From assembly GCA_965200175.1 (NCBI GenBank), contig OZ241345.1, positions 3,162,001 through 3,226,000 on the forward strand: a DNA stretch of 64,000 bases, read 5' to 3'. A program made the translations under genes and the position numbers. The DNA is from Azophilus sp026709365. Lineage in GTDB: Bacteria > Pseudomonadota > Gammaproteobacteria > Pseudomonadales > Azotimanducaceae. Under the pieces are notes generated by a model. That model searched no databases. It saw only the letters and a program-made list of their open reading frames with translations, and was not told the DNA's origin. How positions within the stretch are numbered: position 1 is the first letter of the stretch; every line of letters begins with the position of its first letter. Of this stretch, positions 23,432 through 32,569 are shown one piece after another.

Positions 23432-25195
23432 ATGGACACCCTCAATCAACGCCATGCCGCGAACCCGCTGGCGCGGCAGGTTCTGGAGCGCGGGCTGCTC
23501 GATGCGGCGGCCTTGGAGCGCGTCGGCGCGGACGTTCAGGAGCGGAACCTGTCCTGGGCCGAAGGACTCATCGCGAGCGGCGGCATCGATGCCGCCGCCG
23601 TGGCGTCCTGCGCCATGGCGGCTTGGCGCCTGCCCCAGATGGACCTGGACGCCTTTGACCTCGACCGCCTGCCGGAACCGCTGATTGACGACCGCATCCT
23701 GCGGCAAGGGGTGGCCCTGCCGCTGCGGCAGCGCGGCAACCGGCTGTTTGCCGCCGTGGCGGATCCCGATGGCCTCAAGGCTTTGGACGATCTCCGGCAG
23801 TCCGCTGGGCTGGTCGTCGAACCGGTGCTGGTGGAGGCGGACAAGCTCAAGACGGTCATCGGGAGGCTGCGCCAGTCCCGCCGCGCCTCTGGCCGCTCCG
23901 GGGGCTTCAGCGCGGCCTTGGGCGGCAGTCTGGAGCATTTTGGCAGCGGCGTTCCGACGGTGGAGGTGGAGACCGATGAGGCGGACGACACCCTTGATAC
24001 GTCCGCCGCCAACGATGCGCCCATCGTGCGGTTCGTCAACCAAGTGCTGCTTGATGCCGCGGACGGCGGGGTTTCGGACATTCACTTCGAGCCCTATGAG
24101 TCCGCCTACCGAATTCGCTTCCGCACCGACGGCCTGCTCGCCGAAGTGGCCAAGCCGCCGCGCGGCCTCGGCCGCCGGCTGGCCGCCCGCCTGAAGGTCA
24201 TGGCGGAACTTGACATCGCAGAGCGGCGCGTCCCCCAGGATGGACGCATCAAGATCAGGCTGTCGAAGTCGCGCGCCCTGGACCTGCGGGTGAATACCCT
24301 GCCCACCCTCTGGGGCGAGAAGGTGGTGCTGCGCATCCTCGATCCGGCCAGCGCCGGCTTGGGCTTGGATGCGCTGGGTTTTGAAGCGGGTCAGCAGGCG
24401 CTGTTCACCGACGCCTTGGAGCGTCCCGAAGGCATGATTCTGGTCACCGGACCCACCGGCAGCGGCAAGACCGTGACCCTCTACACGGCGCTCAACCGGC
24501 TCAACACCCCGGAACGCAACATCGCCACGGCGGAGGATCCGGTGGAGATCAACTTGCCCGGCATCAATCAAGTCAACGTCAATCCCAAGGTGGGCCTGGA
24601 CTTCGCCGCAGCCCTCCGCGCCTTCCTGCGCCAAGACCCCGATGTGCTGATGGTTGGCGAAATCCGCGACCTCACCACTGCGGAAATCGCCGTCAAGGCG
24701 GCCCAGACGGGCCACTTGGTGCTGTCCACCCTGCACACCAACTCCGCTGCCGAGACCCTGACCCGAATGCGCAACATTGGCGTTCCGGCCTTCAACCTAG
24801 CCACCTCGGTGCGGCTGATCATCGCCCAACGCTTGGCGCGACGACTTTGCGAGGACTGCAAGACGCCGTTTGCCGCCAGTTCGGACGCGCTGTTGCGGGA
24901 AGGCTTCAACGCCGAGCTGCTCGACCGGTGCGGACCGCTGTTCCAAGCTCGGGCGGAAGGCTGCCCCGCATGCCGCAAAGGCTACAAAGGCCGCATCGGC
25001 ATCTACGAGGTGGTCAGGATAACGCCGTCCATCGCCAGCTTGGTGATGGACGGCGGCAGCAGCCTGCAGCTGGCCGAAGAGGCCCGCCGGCAAGGCTTCA
25101 TGGACCTGCGCGCGGCCTGCCTGGCCAAGGTGGCGGCAGGATGCACCAGCCTGGTCGAAGCCAATCGCATCACCGGCACCGGCGATGGCGGCTGA
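23432..25195 (+). CDS. pilB: Type IV pilus extension ATPase PilB
   Basis: This 587-aa hexameric ATPase polymerises pilin at the cytoplasmic face of the membrane. An MshEN-type N-terminal domain spans about residues 1-150. The Walker A motif GPTGSGKT is at 340-347, followed by the Asp box (TAEDPVEI), Walker B (LMVGEIRD) and His box (LSTLHTNSA). A tetracysteine zinc site follows (C473, C476, C511, C514). All catalytic motifs are intact. It overlaps pilC by 11 nt. Confidence 0.95.
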   Translation: MDTLNQRHAANPLARQVLERGLLDAAALERVGADVQERNLSWAEGLIASGGIDAAAVASCAMAAWRLPQMDLDAFDLDRLPEPLIDDRILRQGVALPLRQRGNRLFAAVADPDGLKALDDLRQSAGLVVEPVLVEADKLKTVIGRLRQSRRASGRSGGFSAALGGSLEHFGSGVPTVEVETDEADDTLDTSAANDAPIVRFVNQVLLDAADGGVSDIHFEPYESAYRIRFRTDGLLAEVAKPPRGLGRRLAARLKVMAELDIAERRVPQDGRIKIRLSKSRALDLRVNTLPTLWGEKVVLRILDPASAGLGLDALGFEAGQQALFTDALERPEGMILVTGPTGSGKTVTLYTALNRLNTPERNIATAEDPVEINLPGINQVNVNPKVGLDFAAALRAFLRQDPDVLMVGEIRDLTTAEIAVKAAQTGHLVLSTLHTNSAAETLTRMRNIGVPAFNLATSVRLIIAQRLARRLCEDCKTPFAASSDALLREGFNAELLDRCGPLFQARAEGCPACRKGYKGRIGIYEVVRITPSIASLVMDGGSSLQLAEEARRQGFMDLRAACLAKVAAGCTSLVEANRITGTGDGG

Positions 25196-26428
25196 GACCA
25201 CCTACGTCTGGACGGGCGAGGGCCGGATGGCCAACCAAGCCAGGGCGAGCTCCCCTGCCGAAGCGCCGCCGTCGCCAAGGCCGTTTTGCGCAGCCAAGGC
25301 ATTCGCCCTTCCCAAGTGCGCATCAAGCGGTCCCGGCCCGCCCCGTGGCGGGCCGACCGGCGCACTGGCCGGTTCGGCGGCGGCGGGCGACCTGATGCCC
25401 GGGACATTGCCCTGTTCACCCGCCAAGTCGCCACCATGCTGCGGGCGGGCGCGCCCTTGGTGCGCGCTTTTGGCATCGTCGCTGATGGCGCCCGCAAGCG
25501 CCGGGTGCGGGAGCTCGTGTGCGCCGTTCGCGACCAAGTGGCCGGCGGTGAGAGTTTTGCGGCGGCCTTGCGCGCGCATCCGCGGCACTTTGATGCGCTG
25601 TTTTGCAGCCTGGTTGACGCCGGCGAGCAGGCCGGCGCGCTCGAGGCCATGCTGGAGCAGATTGCGGGCTACCAGGAGAAGGCGCAGTCCCTCAAGGGCA
25701 AGGTGAGAAAGGCCATGACCTATCCGTTGGCCGTCGTGGCGGTGGCCTTGGTCGTCTCCGGCATCCTGCTCATTGAGGTGGTGCCGCGCTTTGAGGAGGT
25801 CTTCATCGGGTTCGGCGCGGAGTTGCCCGCCTTCACCCGCTGGGTCATTGGCCTCTCGGAGTGGGCGAGGGATGCCTGGCTGCCAGCGGTGGCCGTGGTC
25901 GGCCTCACCTTGGCCGGCGCTTGGTTGGCGCTGCGGCGCAGCCCTGCGGCGCGGCGCGTCTTTGACGCCTGCGTCTTGAAGGCGCCGGTTGCGGGCGGCA
26001 TCATCAGGATGGCGGTGGTCGCCCGTTGCGCGAGGACGCTCTCCACCACCTTTGCGGCGGGCGTTCCCTTGATCGAGGCGCTCGATTCCGTGGCCGGCGC
26101 GGCTGGCAACCGGCTCTTTGAGGAGGCCGTCGTGGCCGTTCGCGACGACGTATCGACAGGGCGTCAGCTCCATCAGGCCATGGATGCCAGCGGCCTGTTC
26201 CCCGCCATGATGGTGCAAATGGTGATGATCGGCGAGGAGGCGGGCGCGGTGGACGAACTGCTCGCCCGCGCCGCCAGCTACTTTGAGGAGCAAGTGGACA
26301 ACCGAGTGGACAACCTCGCCGCCCTGATGGAGCCGTTGATCATGTCCGTGCTCGGCGTGCTGATCGGTGGCCTCGTGATCGCCATGTACCTGCCGATCTT
26401 CCAACTTGGCACCGTGGTTGGAGGCTGA
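25185..26428 (+). CDS. pilC: Type IV pilus inner-membrane platform protein PilC, with apparent -1 frameshift
   Basis: The platform protein couples PilB to pilus assembly. The N-terminus MAAETTYVWTGEGR starts at 25185 in one frame. The continuation DGQPSQGELPCRSAAVAKAV and LRSQGIRPSQVRIK is in another frame, beginning at base 25226. Read through with one base added near GGCCGGAT (25221-25228), the two parts join into the usual PilC start. The rest is intact: T2SSF domains at about 25410-25790 and 26020-26400, ending ALMEPLIMSVLGVLIGGLVIAMYLPIF. A sequence error, a real mutation or programmed slippage are all possible. Translation from an internal start would give a protein without its first 30-70 residues. 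Confidence 0.82.
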
Positions 26429-26429
26429 G

Positions 26430-27287
26430 TTGGCGCCGTTCGACGCCACCGGCGTTGGCTTTGCCGCTTGGTGCGGCCTGCTCCTCGTTGGCCTGTGCGT
26501 CGGCAGTTTCCTGAACGTCGTGATTCATCGGCTGCCGATCATGCTGGCGCGCGCGTGGCGGCGGGAGGCGGCGGACGAACTCGGCGTTGCCGGCGATGAC
26601 CGCCCGGCCGAGCGCTTCAACCTTGCCGTGCCGCGTTCCCGCTGCCCGGCTTGCGGCCAGCCGGTCAAGGCCGCCGACAACATTCCCATCCTCAGCTGGA
26701 TCCTCTTGCGGGGCCGATGCGCCGGCTGTGCTGCGCCCATCAGCGCGCGCTATCCGCTGGTGGAACTGCTGGGCGCGCTGGCGGCGCTCGCCGCCGCGCT
26801 GGCCTTCGGCATGACTTGGCTCGGCTTGGCGGCGGCCCTGTATCTCTGGGTTTTGATCGCCCTGGCCTGCATCGACCTCGAAACCGGCCTGCTGCCCGAC
26901 CAGCTCACCCTGCCGCTGCTTTGGTGCGGCCTGCTCGCCAACCTGCCGGGCGCCTTCGCGCCCCTAACCTCAGCGGTGGTTGGCGCAGCGGCGGGCTACC
27001 TTGTGCTTTGGGGCACCTTTTGGGGGTTCAAGCTGGCCACTGGCAAGGAGGGCATGGGCTACGGCGACTTCAAGCTCTTCGCCGCCATTGGGGCCTGGCT
27101 TGGCTGGCAGGCGCTGCCGGCGGTGCTGCTGCTGTCCGCCGTTGCCGGCATCCTCTACGCCTTGCCAGCCATCCTGATGCGCCGCCGCGACCGCAACGAG
27201 CCGATTCGCTTTGGTCCGTTCCTGGCGGCGGCGGGCGGGCTGGCGCTGATCTTTCGCACCGAGCCCGCATGGCTGCTTGGAATGTAG
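26430..27287 (+). CDS. pilD: Prepilin peptidase/N-methyltransferase PilD
   Basis: This 285-aa polytopic aspartic protease cleaves and N-methylates prepilins. The zinc-finger cysteines are C72 and C75 (CPAC) and C97 and C100 (CAGC). The catalytic aspartates are D149 (ACIDLETGLLPD) and D213 (GYGDFKLFAAIGAWLG). I chose the TTG at 26430, directly after the pilC stop, because GGAGG lies 6 nt upstream; the upstream TTG at 26406 lies inside pilC. In many relatives coaE and yacG follow, but here the pilus cluster ends. Confidence 0.92.
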   Translation: MAPFDATGVGFAAWCGLLLVGLCVGSFLNVVIHRLPIMLARAWRREAADELGVAGDDRPAERFNLAVPRSRCPACGQPVKAADNIPILSWILLRGRCAGCAAPISARYPLVELLGALAALAAALAFGMTWLGLAAALYLWVLIALACIDLETGLLPDQLTLPLLWCGLLANLPGAFAPLTSAVVGAAAGYLVLWGTFWGFKLATGKEGMGYGDFKLFAAIGAWLGWQALPAVLLLSAVAGILYALPAILMRRRDRNEPIRFGPFLAAAGGLALIFRTEPAWLLGM

Positions 27288-27348
27288 CTGCTCGCAATCC
27301 AGCCGTTGATGCCTGAACCGCACTCGAAAACATGCCTCGGTAGGCGTG

Positions 27349-27357
27349 TGCCATAAT
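27349..27357 (+). promoter_or_regulatory. Possible extended -10 promoter for the Calx-beta gene
   Basis: TGcCATAAT is a good extended -10 element in otherwise GC-rich sequence after pilD. I see no clear -35. Flanking GGTAGGCG occurs on both sides (about 27338 and 27370). A transcript from here would carry the dispersed repeat at 27424-27520 in its leader. Confidence 0.3.
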
Positions 27358-27423
27358 GTGAGTCCTCTGGTAGGCGCTTTTGGATGCACTTCCCAAGCAT
27401 TGTGCCTCGGCAAGGGACGACAC

Positions 27424-27520
27424 TGTGCGGGCTCAGAAACATCTCGAATCTGACTTATGCAACGTGCGCAGAGTTTCGCGCCAGCGAAACTCCAACGCAC
27501 CCGCGAAGCGGGTGCGCGGG
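27424..27520 (+). repeat. Dispersed two-hairpin repeat, one unit, in the Calx-beta gene leader
   Basis: The arm TGTGCGGGCTCAGAAACATC is followed by hairpin 1 with a six-base loop (GAGTTTCG-CGCCAG-CGAAACTC) and hairpin 2 GCACCCGC-gaa-GCGGGTGC. It ends exactly where the best start codon of the large gene (27521) begins, so both hairpins would lie in the mRNA next to the ribosome-binding region. Confidence 0.8.
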
Positions 27521-30500
27521 ATGTGCAGTCCCGCCGCAAGGTCGCCAGTATGTTTTAGTCGGGCAGCCGCCCGCTCCGTGCGCCGCGGCCTCGCCGCCGC
27601 GCTGCTCGCCCTGCCGCTGCTGGCCGGCCTAGCGTTTGAGGCCGGGGCGCAGACGCCCGTCGCGCTCACCATCTCTCCGGCGGCGTTGACCGTGATCGAG
27701 GGCGACGATACCCATGCGGTGCTCACGCTGCGCCTGTCGGCGGCGCGCGCCACGGCCACGGCCTTCACCGTCGTCACGATCGGCACCGGCGCGAGCGAGA
27801 ATTCCGACTTCGTGCCGGGCCCGTTCACGGTCACGATCGACGCGGGGAAAACGGAGGCCACGCTGCGCATCGAAATCCTGGACGACAACTTCGACGTCAA
27901 CGACGACGACGAGACGTTCAACGTGCTCATCAACGCCGTCAGCCTGCCGACCGGGGTGACGGCGGGGACGCCCAGCCAGGCGACCGTCACCATCACTGAC
28001 GACGACGCGCCGCCGCCGGCCCCCGCCGGCCTGACGGCGGAGGCGGGCGACGGCCGGGTCGTGCTCGCCTGGACCTACGCGCCGCCCGAGGTGGACCGCA
28101 CCAGCGGGTTCGAGTACCGGGCGCAGGCGGGGACCGCCGCGTGGGGCGCGTGGACAGCGGTGCCGGGCGGCGCCGGCAGGCGGGGCCACAGGGTAACGGG
28201 CCTTGCCAACGGCACCGAGCACACGTTCGAGGTGCGCGCGCGGACAAGGAACGGCGTGACCGGCCCGGCTTCGGCGCAGGCCGCGGCGACACCGGACAGC
28301 GAGGCGTCGATCCTAGCGGCGGAGGTGCGGACGTGGCTGTCGGAGTCGTCGTGCGACACGGCCTGCCGGGGGGGCTGGCGGCGGGCGCTGAAGGCGCTGG
28401 GCGGGACCGGCGCGGACCTGGACGCCGTAACGCCGCTGACCCACCGCGAGGCGCTGGCGCTCGCCGTGACCGACAGCGCGCGGAGCGGTCGCTGGGGCCG
28501 GGTGGCGGCAGTGCTGCTGGATCTGGAGGCGGACCGGACGCGGGTGTCCATCGCGGCGTTGACGGCGGGGCCGGTGGCGGAGGGCGCGGTGTTGAGGTTC
28601 CGGCTGACGGCGGACGCAGCGCCGGCGGCGGCTCTGGCGGTGGGCGTCAAGGTGGAGGACGTGCAGGCGAGCCCCGGCGCGCAGCGCACGAGCGACTTCG
28701 TGGCAGATGTCGTGCGCGAGGTCACCATCCCGGCGGGCCAGACCTCGGCGGAGTTCACGGTGGCGACGGTGGACGACGGCGCGGAAGAGCCCGGCGGCTT
28801 CGTGAACGCGACGTTGGAGGGGAGCCTGGACTACGCGCCGGGCGACCGCTGGGGCGCATCGGCGCAGGTGCTGGACAACGACACCCCGGGCGCGGTCGAG
28901 CGGCCGGTGGCGACCGTCTCGGGCGGCGCGGGCGTCACCGAGGGCGCGGGCGCGGTCTTCACCCTGACGGTGGCGCCGCCGCCGTCCACCTCCCTCGCCG
29001 TGTCGGTGAACATCACCCAGACCGGCGACTTTGCGGCTTCCGGCCAAACCGGGGCGCGGACGGTGACGGTCGGCTCGGGCGGGACGGCAACCTTCACCGT
29101 CGCGACCGAGGACGACGGCGCCTACGAGGCGGACGGTGCCGTCCGCGCCACGTTGACGGCTGGCGTGGGCTACGCGAGGGGCACGCCCGCCTCGGCCAGC
29201 GTCGCGGTGGCGGACAACGACCCGGCGCCGACCGACACCGGCGCACCGACGGCGACCCTTACCGGGGTGCCGGAGAAGATCAACAGCACGACGGCGTTCA
29301 CCGCCACGGTCACCTTCAACGAGGCCGTGACCGGCTTCGTCAAGAACGACGTCACGGTAACCGGCGGCACGGCGGGCACGTTCACGGCCGCCAGCACGAC
29401 CGTGTACACCCTGTCCGTCACGCCGACGAGCGGATCAAGCGTGACGGTGACGGTGATGGCCGATTCGGCCACCGACGGCAGCAGCAACACCGGCCCGGCG
29501 GCGGCGGTCTCCAGGACGGCGGTTTGGGACGCGACCGCGCCGACGCTGTCGATCGGCGTGCCGGCGGCCATCAACAGCCTGACGGCGTTCACGGCGACCT
29601 TCACCTTCTCCGAGGCGGTGACCGGGTTCGCCGCCGACGACGTCACGGTCACCGGGGGCGCCAAGGGCGGCCTGTCCGGCAGCGGGGCCAGCTACGCGAT
29701 GCCCGTGACCCCCGCCACCACCGGGACGGACGTGACGGTGAGGGTGCGGGCGAACGCGGCGGGCGACGGGATCAACAGCGGCCCGGCGAGCGCCGTGACG
29801 GCGACGGCGGCCTGGGACGCGGACGCGCCGGGCGTGGCCACGGCGCAGCCGTCGGACCGGGCGGTCGCCGAGGGCGACGCCTCGGACACGGCGACCTTCA
29901 CGGTGGCGCTCGCCACCCAGCCGTCGGGCGCGGTGACGGTGACGGTGGCCGCGCCACCCGGCCTCGAGCTCGACGGCCCGGACGGCGCGACCGCCTTCAC
30001 GGCCAGCGAGGCGCTGTCCTTCACCACAGGCAGCTGGAGCACCGCCCAGACCGTGACGGTGCGGGCCACCGACAACAGCGCGGACGACCCGTTCGGGCGG
30101 ACGCTGTCGGTGGACTACGGCACGTCGTCGTCGGACAGCGCCTACAGCGGGCTGACCGGCACGGCGGCCACGGTCACGGTGGCCGACGACGACGCCACCC
30201 CGGTGACGCTGGCGGGCGGCGCCGGGAACGTGGAGGAGGGGCGCGCGAAGACCTTCACGGTGACGCTGGGCCGCGCCCTGGTCAGTGGCGAGGCGCTGCC
30301 CGTGCGGCTGACCTTTGGCGGCGGGGCGACGCGGGGCACGGACTACGGGACGGCCTGCGCCAGCGCGGACGGGTTGTCCTGCAACGACCTCAACGCCGCC
30401 GCCGCTCCGACGGTGACCTTCACCGGCCCGTCCGCGCGCTCGGCCAGGCTGACGCTGAGGGCGTTGGCGGACGGCGACGCCGAGCCGGGCGGCGAGACGG

Positions 30501-32470
30501 TGGCCATCGGCCTGGGCGCGCTCAACGCCAGCTCCGGCACCAACCTCGGCGGCGGCGCGTCCGGCATCGACCGCCTCGCGGACTTCCGCATCATCGACGC
30601 GCCGACCCCGCCGCCAACCCAGCCCCCCGTGAATCCGCCGCCGACCCAGCCCCCCTTGAATTCGACGCCGGGCGGAGGCGGCACTGGCGGAGGCGGCGGT
30701 TCCGACAGCGGGGGCCAGCGGCCGGAGGTGGCGGTGGGCGCCGCCGAGGCGGCCTGGCGCCTGCCGCCGGCCTCCGACCCGTTCCTGCAGGGGTTCGTGC
30801 GGGTGGTCAACCACTCCGGCCGGGCTGGCGAGGTCACGGTGACCGCCACCGACGACGCCGGGCGCGAATACGGCCCGCTCGCGCTGCGGCTGGAGGCCCA
30901 TGCGGCCGTCCACTTCAACTCGACCGACCTTGAGGAGGGCAACGCGGCCAAGGGCCTGCCCGAGGGCACGGGCCCCGGCACGGGGTCCTGGCGGCTTACG
31001 TTCGGCAGCGACGCGCTGGACGTGGAGGCGCTGGGCCTGCTGCGCACGGCGGACGGGTTCGTGACGGCGATGCGGGCGGTCGCGCCCAGGGGCGCGGACG
31101 GGGCGCTGCGGCTGCTGACCTTCAACCCGGCCAGCAACTTCAACCAAGTGAGCCGCCTGCGGCTCGTCAACCCGACGGACGCCGAGGCGCGGGCGACGGT
31201 GACGGGGACGGACGACGCCGGGGCCTCCCCGGGCTCGCCGGTGGTCCTGACGCTGCCGGCCGGCTCCGCCTGCGAGGTGGACGCGGCGGCGCTGGAGTCC
31301 GGGCGTGGCTTGGCCTGCGGGGCGCCGCAGGCTGGGCTGGGGGACGGGACGGGCAAGTGGCGGCTGTCGGTCGCCTCGGAGGCCCCGCTGGTGGCGATGG
31401 GGCTGCTGTCGAGCCCGGGCGGGCACCTGACCAACCTGTCGGGGACGCTGCCCGCGGACGCGGACGGCGTCCGGTGCGCGGCCTTCCTGCCGCCGGCCTC
31501 GGACCCGCACGGTCGCCAGGGGTTCGTGCGGGTGGCGAACCTGTCGGGGCGCGCCGGGACGGTGGCGATCCGGGCCTTCGACGACAGCGACGCCCGTTAC
31601 GAACCCTTGGCGCTGCGCCTTGGGGCTGGCGAGGCGGCGCAGTTCAACTCCGACGACCTGGAGCTGGGCAACGCCCGCAAGGGCCTGACCGGCAGCACGG
31701 GATCGGGGACCGGGGCCTGGCGGCTGGAGCTGTCGGGCGCGGGCATCGAGTTCGAGGCGGGAGCCTACGTGCGCCACGCGGACGGGTTCCTGACGGCGGT
31801 GCAGGCGGTGGCGCCGTCCGTGGATGGCGTCCACCGGGTGGCGACGTTCAACCCCGGCAGCAACACCCGGCAGGTGAGCGTCCTGCGGCTGGTGAACCGG
31901 GGTTCGCGCGACGCGACCGCCTCGGTCACGGGGGCGGACGACGGCGGGGTCCGGGGCGGCCCGGTGGAGGTGCGTGTCCCGGCGGGTTCGGCGGTCGAGC
32001 TGACGGCGGCGCAGCTGGAGTCCGGGGAGGCGGGCGCGATAGCCTCCGGCGCTTTGGGCGACGGGCGGGGCAAGTGGCGGCTGCGGGTGGCGTCGGAGGG
32101 GGAGCTGGCCGTGATGGGCCTGGTGTCGAGCGTGATGGGACGGCTGGCGAACTGGTCGGGCGCGGACGCCGCGCGCGGCGTGCCGCCCCTGCCGTCGCTG
32201 CTGCCGCCGCCGGCTTCGGTGGCGGCCGAGGACGCGGGCGGCCGCCGGGTGCGCGGCGAATGGGACGCGGTGGCCGGCGCGCGCTACGCGGTCGATCTGC
32301 TGCTGGACGGCGCCCCGGTCGAGGGCCGCTCGCTGTCGCGCACCACGCGCACGTCGTTCCGCTGGTCGGGCCTGGCGCCGGGGGCCTACGCGCTGCGGGT
32401 GCGTTCGGTGGACGCCGACGGCCTGGCCGGCCCCTGGAGCCCGGCGACCGACGAGGTCGTCATCGACTGA
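27521..32470 (+). CDS. Giant secreted Calx-beta / Ig-like / FnIII protein
   Basis: This protein of about 1,649 aa has a signal peptide ending LAFEAGAQ (near residue 44; a GTG at 27578 would make it shorter). The order is: Calx-beta; FnIII (PPAPAGLTAEAGDGRVVLAW); a compact alpha-helical segment (EVRTWLSESSCDTACRGGW); two Calx-beta; two Ig-like domains with the NSTTAFTATVTFNEAVTGF pattern; further Calx-beta-like blocks; a Pro/Gly linker (about 1027-1063); two copies of a module of about 230 residues (from 1075 and about 1310); and a C-terminal FnIII. Calx-beta domains bind Ca2+, so a surface or adhesive role is likely. No type I secretion or sorting signal was seen. Confidence 0.85.
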   Translation: MCSPAARSPVCFSRAAARSVRRGLAAALLALPLLAGLAFEAGAQTPVALTISPAALTVIEGDDTHAVLTLRLSAARATATAFTVVTIGTGASENSDFVPGPFTVTIDAGKTEATLRIEILDDNFDVNDDDETFNVLINAVSLPTGVTAGTPSQATVTITDDDAPPPAPAGLTAEAGDGRVVLAWTYAPPEVDRTSGFEYRAQAGTAAWGAWTAVPGGAGRRGHRVTGLANGTEHTFEVRARTRNGVTGPASAQAAATPDSEASILAAEVRTWLSESSCDTACRGGWRRALKALGGTGADLDAVTPLTHREALALAVTDSARSGRWGRVAAVLLDLEADRTRVSIAALTAGPVAEGAVLRFRLTADAAPAAALAVGVKVEDVQASPGAQRTSDFVADVVREVTIPAGQTSAEFTVATVDDGAEEPGGFVNATLEGSLDYAPGDRWGASAQVLDNDTPGAVERPVATVSGGAGVTEGAGAVFTLTVAPPPSTSLAVSVNITQTGDFAASGQTGARTVTVGSGGTATFTVATEDDGAYEADGAVRATLTAGVGYARGTPASASVAVADNDPAPTDTGAPTATLTGVPEKINSTTAFTATVTFNEAVTGFVKNDVTVTGGTAGTFTAASTTVYTLSVTPTSGSSVTVTVMADSATDGSSNTGPAAAVSRTAVWDATAPTLSIGVPAAINSLTAFTATFTFSEAVTGFAADDVTVTGGAKGGLSGSGASYAMPVTPATTGTDVTVRVRANAAGDGINSGPASAVTATAAWDADAPGVATAQPSDRAVAEGDASDTATFTVALATQPSGAVTVTVAAPPGLELDGPDGATAFTASEALSFTTGSWSTAQTVTVRATDNSADDPFGRTLSVDYGTSSSDSAYSGLTGTAATVTVADDDATPVTLAGGAGNVEEGRAKTFTVTLGRALVSGEALPVRLTFGGGATRGTDYGTACASADGLSCNDLNAAAAPTVTFTGPSARSARLTLRALADGDAEPGGETVAIGLGALNASSGTNLGGGASGIDRLADFRIIDAPTPPPTQPPVNPPPTQPPLNSTPGGGGTGGGGGSDSGGQRPEVAVGAAEAAWRLPPASDPFLQGFVRVVNHSGRAGEVTVTATDDAGREYGPLALRLEAHAAVHFNSTDLEEGNAAKGLPEGTGPGTGSWRLTFGSDALDVEALGLLRTADGFVTAMRAVAPRGADGALRLLTFNPASNFNQVSRLRLVNPTDAEARATVTGTDDAGASPGSPVVLTLPAGSACEVDAAALESGRGLACGAPQAGLGDGTGKWRLSVASEAPLVAMGLLSSPGGHLTNLSGTLPADADGVRCAAFLPPASDPHGRQGFVRVANLSGRAGTVAIRAFDDSDARYEPLALRLGAGEAAQFNSDDLELGNARKGLTGSTGSGTGAWRLELSGAGIEFEAGAYVRHADGFLTAVQAVAPSVDGVHRVATFNPGSNTRQVSVLRLVNRGSRDATASVTGADDGGVRGGPVEVRVPAGSAVELTAAQLESGEAGAIASGALGDGRGKWRLRVASEGELAVMGLVSSVMGRLANWSGADAARGVPPLPSLLPPPASVAAEDAGGRRVRGEWDAVAGARYAVDLLLDGAPVEGRSLSRTTRTSFRWSGLAPGAYALRVRSVDADGLAGPWSPATDEVVID

Positions 32471-32569
32471 GGCCACCAGCCTCGGCGGGATGGCGGGGTC
32501 GAGCGGGGCAGCCGCTCCGTGCGGATCGATGCGCAGCAGCCGCCTTTGTCGGCCTGACTTGGGGGCTGT

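Noticed and set aside
28141..30933. Open frame of 930 codons on the same strand as the Calx-beta gene but in another frame
   Set aside because: Composition is Arg/Gly/His with no recognisable fold; it lies wholly inside the Calx-beta domains.
29435..32476. Open frame of about 1,000 codons antisense to the Calx-beta gene
   Set aside because: It is Arg/His/Gly/Pro-rich with no domain or signal, the expected shadow of a very GC-rich gene; the plus-strand frame has clear domains.
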